Assembly: GCA_001579985.1 (NCBI GenBank)
Contig: LRSR01011295.1
Span: 1-23,406, forward strand
Reading direction: 5' to 3'
Length of the DNA: 23,406 nucleotides
Source of the DNA: Hypsibius dujardini
Lineage: Eukaryota > Tardigrada > Eutardigrada > Parachela > Hypsibiidae
Both the position numbers and the translations under genes were made by a program. Below the pieces are notes generated by a model that worked only from the letters and a program-made list of their open reading frames with translations, was not told where the DNA came from and did no database searches. The first letter of the stretch is position 1. Each line of letters opens with the position of its first letter. Positions 18,907 to 23,406 of this stretch are shown piece by piece.

Positions 18907-19560
18907 GAACTAGCGTTATTAGAGACTTATTTAAGTCAAAGTGATTAGACCTTGAAAGTTCTTCTCCTTTTTCTCTGCTTCTTTTCTAACCAAGGAGAGA
19001 CAATAGTTATGGCCATTTCGGCGAAGGTCAGGTACAGACTGTATAACAGGTGTGAGCTCGAGGCCTGCCGTTCTCTACCCGAACCCTCGATTGTCAAGAA
19101 ATGCTGCAAATGGGGCATTGTTTGTCGTGTCCGTCTGTCTCGGTTTCACCCAAGGAAACTTTCCTTCCCGGAACTTGAACAGCCTTAAAACAAACTGGCG
19201 CACTAGTACATAAGAGTCAGAATTCCGTTCAAACTGTCAGTCACTCATCAGTTTTATCGCAAAATATGAACTTTTCACCTATTTTCCCCACTCGATTTGA
19301 GCGTCACTCTGGGACTGCATCAGGACCGGGAGCAACGAGGAGTCCCTCAAATGACGAGCAGCCTTTTGTCGGAAGTGTCGGACCTTAGTCATGTGGGTGC
19401 TTATTCGCCATGACTAGATCCTGACTCTCCCCATGAAACTGCCTCATGATTCGCCGCGAAACGTATTGAGTAGTAGTTCTCTGCTCATAAAATAAACAGG
19501 ACATCCTGGACACATAACATACGAATGATATAATAGGACAAGACAGGGCGCGTGGAGGTT
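18907..19560. other. Intergenic, no supported gene
   Basis: Contains one short Cys-containing frame (18952-19188) lacking a good start; see rejected items. Otherwise no recognisable feature. Confidence 0.5.
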
Positions 19561-19612
19561 TAAAAAGCTCACGGGCCTATAGTATACCCGACCGTCCAAA
19601 AGTGTCCACGGA

Positions 19613-19881
19613 CCTACAGTAATTATAAGCGACAGGAAAAAGTTGAATGGAGGGTCCGAGCGATGGGCTGAAGGGGATTGATTGATTTGATTAGGGGTTA
19701 AATAAACACAATCAGTCAATCAATCTGGAAGGCTGGACCTCTTGTTTTGTGGTCATTTTAAATCGTTTTTAAGTCACTATTTGATTAGTTGATTGCGTTC
19801 AGCTAACCCCCTGCTCCACCCCTTTTGCCCATCGCTTGGACCCTCCATTCAACTTTTACCTGTCGCTTACTGTATGCTAGG
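19613..19881. mobile_element. Imperfect inverted-repeat (foldback) element
   Basis: The core 19629-19668 (GCGACAGGAAAAAGTTGAAT...) is repeated inverted at 19827-19866, with 38 of 40 positions matching. Weaker similarity extends on both sides (about 19613-19676 versus 19819-19881). The loop contains ATTG and AATC microsatellites that are also complementary. No coding content. A separate perfect 10-bp stem (GGCCCGTCCG, 19899-19908 with 19925-19934) lies just outside. Confidence 0.6.
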
Positions 19882-20060
19882 AATGGTTTTGCACTATCGG
19901 CCCGTCCGTTTATACCAAAAATTGCGGACGGGCCTGGCCCACAGGCTCAACGCGCCCCTGGGATAACAAAATTCCAAAAAAAGTCGCCTTATTTAATGAT
20001 CTTTATACGTGTAGAACACTACGGCAGCCCTCAGAAATGACAAGAATGCTGGTAATGTGA

Positions 20061-20114
20061 ATGGCCCCGCCTTTTCCGGAGATTGGCCCCGCCTTTTCCG
20101 AAGATTGGCCCCTC
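20061..20114. repeat. 22-bp tandem repeat, about 2.5 copies
   Basis: The unit ATTGGCCCCGCCTTTTCCGA is repeated with single-base variants; the third copy is truncated. It is locally GC-rich, about 130 bp upstream of the acidic-protein gene start, so it could carry promoter sites (CCCCGCC is Sp1/KLF-like). No direct evidence. Confidence 0.6.
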
Positions 20115-20241
20115 AGGGGTTCAGTTGATTTCCATAGATTGATTGATTAAACTATTGATTACAGTTTGAAAATTCCCTTCTGCCATATCTCATTTTGTCG
20201 AGAACAAGGTATCTTGTTTTCCCTTCATTTTTCTCGGAGCC

Positions 20242-21375
20242 ATGGAGCCGTCTCCATCCGACACGCCATCGGACCTTCCATTCACGGAGTTGTCATTCTT
20301 TTCCGACCTCCCCCACAAGGATCCATTTGCGTTTTCCAGGTAGAGATACAGCTGTGGCACGATTTCTTCACGAAAAACGTTAATCGGAACACATGTTATT
20401 TTGATGGTGTTCCGATTAACGTTTTTCGTGAAGAAATCGTGCCACAGCTGTACCAGTGTATTTCTGAATTGGACTAACCTCAATGCGCACGGTACATTTT
20501 GTTTTACTGTAAATTAACCCACTGAGCAGGCCTAAAGTAGTATTGTGTAAAATGATTTCTCTAGTCGGGAATTTCCGTTTGATCGTAAATTTCGGCACTA
20601 GAATGCGTTGAGCGAAAACCTTGGCGGTTGATTGATCAATTTGACTGGCCCTGTGAGCCCAATACATCAATCAAGCAAGTCTGCGTTGCTCGTGAGTTCA
20701 TCTGATTTCTGTTCGGCTTGCTTTTGCTCCGTCAACTGGATCATAAGTTGCGATTTATTGATCTGTGACTTGCTTTGATATTGGTTTGTCTTCGTGGGTT
20801 ATTTGCAGATTTGTTGCGCTTGTGCTTGCGAATTGATCACTTCAAATTGACAGCTTCTAGGTTGATTGATGTATTGACAATAAAGCGTTGATTGATGTAT
20901 TGGATCAATCAACCGTTGGTTGATGTATTGGATCAATAAACTGTTGATTGATGTATTGGATCAATCAACTGTTGATTGTATTGTTTTGTGCCGCAGATGT
21001 TGGGGCGGGGAGGTCGGCGCTCACATTCCACGCTATGGCTCGCAATTCCGTTCGACCTGCCTACAAATGGATGACATTACACCTGCCGCCATTCTAACAC
21101 CGCATTTCAGCAAGGTCGTGGAAGAGTTGATCGCGAAGGCGGTGCTGGAGACGGTAGACCTGGACACTGAGGACGCCGCTGACCACTCCGTCTACACAAC
21201 AGATGACGACGACGACGACGACGAAGATGAAGATGATGATGATGATGATGCCATCGACCCATTTTTGGCTTTCCACAACCGCTTGATGCATAGCGACAGT
21301 GATGACGATTCCGAGGATTCTATACCGGATTTAGCCGGGACGGATGGAGGGGATTCCATTGAGCCTCCTCCTTAG
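20242..21375 (+). CDS. Unrecognised acidic 158-aa protein, two exons
   Basis: Exon 1, 20242-20339, begins in a strong start context (GAGCCATGGAG) and encodes MEPSPSDTPSDLPFTELS...DPFAFS. The donor is CCAG|GTAGAG. Exon 2 is 20997-21375, with acceptor GTGCCGCAG. The phase fits exactly (AG plus A gives Arg) and the frame stays open to TAG. The product is a Ser/Pro/Asp N-terminus, a Cys-containing segment (CWGGEVGAHIPRYG), a predicted amphipathic helix (HFSKVVEELIAKAVLETV), a run of about 16 Asp/Glu, then FLAFHNRLM and a second acidic Ser-rich tail (DSDDDSEDSIPDLA). No signal peptide or membrane segment. Long acidic tracts with a short helix are typical of nuclear or histone/RNP-associated proteins, but I recognise no family. 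An alternative is a start at Met 21065-21067 within exon 2, giving 103 aa. Confidence 0.55.
20347..20452. mobile_element. Perfect 46-bp hairpin, MITE-like
   Basis: 20347-20392 (TACAGCTGTGGCACGATTTC...) is exactly reverse-complementary to 20407-20452, with a 14-nt loop. The ends are TA...TA and share TACAGCTGTGGC with the element at 18784. It starts 7 bp after the splice donor of the acidic-protein gene, so the intron RNA would form a perfect 46-bp stem. Confidence 0.9.
20887..20983. repeat. 28-bp tandem repeat, about 3.5 copies
   Basis: The unit GTTGATTGATGTATTGGATC plus AATCAACT is repeated three times with two variant positions, then a partial copy. Each unit is itself nearly palindromic (TTGATTGAT versus ATCAATCAA). 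It ends just before the acceptor of exon 2 of the acidic-protein gene (20996). Confidence 0.85.
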
Positions 21376-22772
21376 CCGTTTTGTGAGAATCTGAAGAGCT
21401 AATAGAACAGCTTAGCTTTGTTTTAGCGTTTTTACTAGTATACCATCGCTATTTGCGATGTCGGAGAAGACTGTCGTTGGACTTCCGTGAGACTGTCCTC
21501 TAGATGGCGCTGCTCAGGGTGCAGTGTATCGAATATCGATCGAATGGTCAGTGGGTCAAGAACCGGCTATGTCTCTGTGTATACCAGTAATCGAATGGTC
21601 AGCGGGTAAAGTACAGGTACACAGCTATGTCTCTGTGTATACCAGTAATCAAATGGTCAGTGGGTAAAGTACAGGTACACAGCTATGTCTCTGTGTATAC
21701 CAGTAATCGAATGGTCAGCAGGTAAAGTACCGGTACACAGCTATGTCTCTGTGTATACCAGTAATCGAATGGTCAGCGGGTAAAGTACCGGTACACAGCT
21801 ATGTCTCTGTGTATACCAGTACTAGTATACGAACAGCAAATAATGCTTCTCCCATTGCTACAACGAGCATTCGAACGGGACGCGAGATGCTTTAACGCTG
21901 AACTACCTGCTAAGCTAATCCGTTAGAAGGTGGCCCCGTAGGCAGACCGATCAATCAATTAATAGTTGGAGAGACTTCGTGCTCCACCGACCACTGCACG
22001 CTTATTTTTGGTTGATTGCTCCATTGCTTTACCGGACGACCTGGCACTTTTTTACAAACTTTTACTGCCTCATAACTGGCGATCTTTTGGTATCCACCAA
22101 TGTACAATGTACAACCACCCAATGTTGGACGTACCGTAGATATGCGTAACCATGTACATTACTACTATGCTCATTACTACTATACGATACTACAATGTAC
22201 GATGAACTGCATTCTGAAAGGTCTGACGTCTCTCTCGTACACATAAGCCATGTGATTTTTGAGACAGCCGGCATTGCAAATCTCTTTCCTTCCTCTCTTG
22301 CCTCATCTACATACGTACTCATCTACCCTTGTACCCTTGCGTACTGTAAGTATGTCTGTGTATGTGGTTTGTACCACGGCACATACGAGCGTCTCATGTT
22401 TCCTCCCCACAGACACCATTCATCGCTCTCGACTGGGCCGGCATTCGTACACGTTCAAAAATCAGCAGCATCCCCCAGTAGCCCGCATCCGATCCGACCG
22501 CGACTCTCTTTCTAGTCACGGAAGAGAGCGAGACGCAGACCGACCGACAACTCTTTTTTAAACAGCCTTGCACGGTCCGTGGTTTGCTTAATTATACCGC
22601 TCTCACACCATCTCTCCTTACAGTACGAGAGCGAGCTAGATTTTTCGGTTGGATAGGAAAGCCCCACCCGACGAAGCAGACCATTACCACCACCACCACA
22701 CCGACAACTGGGTTCGTGTGCCTTGGATTAATTATCTATTTTATACTGTATTTCCTATCTGTGATCTAAAAA
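21376..22772. other. Intergenic: minisatellite and cofilin upstream region
   Basis: Besides the 58-bp minisatellite, it holds short repeats of ATGTACAATGTACA and TTACTACTAT (22100-22200). The stretch before the cofilin start presumably contains its promoter and 5' UTR. I found no supported exon or poly(A) signal for the acidic gene, and no clear TATA box. Confidence 0.5.
21540..21820. repeat. 58-bp minisatellite, about five copies
   Basis: Four near-identical 58-bp units from 21591 (TCGAATGGTCAGCGGGTAAA...CCAGTAA) follow a shortened first unit (21540-21590). Most carry GTACAGGTAC or the perfect palindrome GTACCGGTAC. The array lies between two copies of ACTAGTATAC (21433-21442 and 21821-21830). 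Confidence 0.9.
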
Positions 22773-23216
22773 ATGGTAAGTGTAATTAATATTACGATTT
22801 TTTTGTTCATGTGCCAGAATTGTCATTCTGGAAGGGTTACTGTACTGTACCGCGCGAGGATGATGTGGCCACTGTGATATGCGTCAGTGAGCGATATCGC
22901 TCGGTCCTTCCTATGCTCTGTGACTGTGTGCGTGTATGTGTGTGTGTTGTGACTTGTGAGTCTGTGGCGCTCTCTCTCCTCGATTCGGCATGCCCATAAA
23001 TGGCATTCTTCGTCAGAGTTGTGTGGGTGACGACGTTCCTTTATTTACCATCCAAAATTATCCCGCTTATTTGTTGTTATTCCTGTCTGACCGGCTAAAG
23101 ATGCTCCCGGTATTTATACATTGTCGGGTTTTTGCCCTTTTCTAGGCTTCCGGAGTGACCATTGCCGATGACTGCAAAGTGCAATTTGAAGCGATCAAAC
23201 GGGATAAAAAACATCG
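22773..23216 (+). CDS. tsr: ADF/cofilin, N-terminal exons (3' partial)
   Basis: Exon 1 supplies only the initiator ATG (22773-22775), followed by donor GTAAGT. Exon 2 is 23146-23216 (acceptor TTTTCTAG, donor CG|GTGAGG). Together they read MASGVTIADDCKVQFEAIK, then RDKKHR, which matches the conserved cofilin N-terminus. MASGV with its phospho-regulated Ser2 (mature Ser3 numbering) is the site where LIM kinase inactivates cofilin; the RDKKH segment is the usual end of the first helix. Cofilin severs and depolymerises actin filaments. An intron directly after the ATG is a known old feature of cofilin genes. The remaining exons lie beyond the right edge. The start is certain from the family alignment. 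Confidence 0.92.
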
Positions 23217-23316
23217 GTGAGGCCTTCAAGACAATTGACTCAAAATTTTTTGTTTCTCTATCTATGTCTTTTTATTTGCTTGTTTCTGTGTCTAGTTATC
23301 TGACTGGCTGTCAGAC

Positions 23317-23362
23317 TATATGCCTATCTATCTGTCTGTCTGTCTGCCTGTCTGCCTGTCTT

Positions 23363-23405
<43 letters not shown>

Positions 23406-23406
23406 G
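23317..23406. repeat. (TCTG)n microsatellite in cofilin intron, runs off the edge
   Basis: TGTC/TCTG repeats start about 100 bp after the donor at 23217 and continue perfectly to the window end, so total length is unknown. Confidence 0.95.

Noticed and set aside
18952-19188. Small Cys-containing frame with a hydrophobic start (KVLLLFLCFF), suggesting a secreted Cys-rich peptide
   Set aside because: It has no ATG at the hydrophobic start (TTG only). That stretch looks like a polypyrimidine tract ending AACCAAG, and no partner exon was found. With the internal ATG there is no signal peptide.
20166-20483. Frames on both strands across the hairpin encoding the same RFLHEKR-type residues
   Set aside because: The identity comes from the perfect inverted repeat; the supported frame here is exon 1 of the acidic-protein gene.
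21858-21935. Minus-strand segment resembling tRNA promoter boxes (TAGTTCAGCGTTAAAGC and GTTCGAATGC)
   Set aside because: Box spacing is too short and I cannot build acceptor and anticodon stems; at best a tRNA-derived SINE relic.
22195-22561. Overlapping plus-strand frames upstream of cofilin
   Set aside because: No domain, no splice consistency with the cofilin start, and two overlapping frames of similar length; more likely promoter/5' UTR sequence.
1-23406. CRISPR array, operon or prokaryotic system
   Set aside because: All supported genes have spliceosomal introns. Regular repeats here are microsatellites or minisatellites without unique spacers.

Overview
The window is nuclear DNA of an intron-rich, gene-dense animal. 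Every gene I could rebuild has GT-AG introns, mostly 50-500 bp. Two products are recognisable animal proteins: MARF1 and ADF/cofilin. The cofilin start reads MASGVTIADDCK and ends exon 2 with RDKKHR, closest in my memory to fly twinstar, which suggests a protostome. Compact genes with many TCTG and ATTG microsatellites would suit a tardigrade-like genome, but that is only an inference. There is no prokaryotic or organellar signal. All gene models were made by hand from splice-site phase and have no transcript support.

Layout. (1) 125-2971, plus strand: 3' part of a secreted CAP/SCP protein with Thr/Ser/Pro-rich mucin-like exons and a six-Cys C-terminal module. (2) 3176-5305 and 6039-7526, minus strand: two tandem paralogues encoding secreted two-Kazal-domain proteins with Gln/Gly- or Gly/Ser/Pro/Tyr-rich low-complexity regions. 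In the second, a low-complexity block of about 93 residues splits a Kazal domain. (3) 8224-15764, minus strand: a 17-exon MARF1 orthologue (NYN nuclease, two RRMs, about five LOTUS domains, 1186 aa). (4) 15765-20200: gene-poor DNA with a decayed coding-like remnant, a large foldback element built on a 13-bp minisatellite, several MITE-like inverted repeats and ATTG arrays. (5) 20242-21375, plus strand: a two-exon gene for an unrecognised 158-aa acidic protein, whose intron starts almost directly with a perfect 46-bp hairpin. (6) 21540-21820: a 58-bp minisatellite. (7) 22773 to the right edge, plus strand: the first two coding exons of ADF/cofilin.

The genes do not form an operon-like unit. 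The CAP and first Kazal genes converge with about 200 bp between their stop codons. The Kazal pair comes from a tandem duplication, since the first two introns match in position and phase. MARF1 is a predicted cytoplasmic RNA regulator and cofilin a cytoskeletal protein. The most unusual signals are the interrupted Kazal domain, a family of TACARCTG-ended inverted-repeat elements, the foldback element, and the perfect hairpin beside the acidic gene's splice donor.
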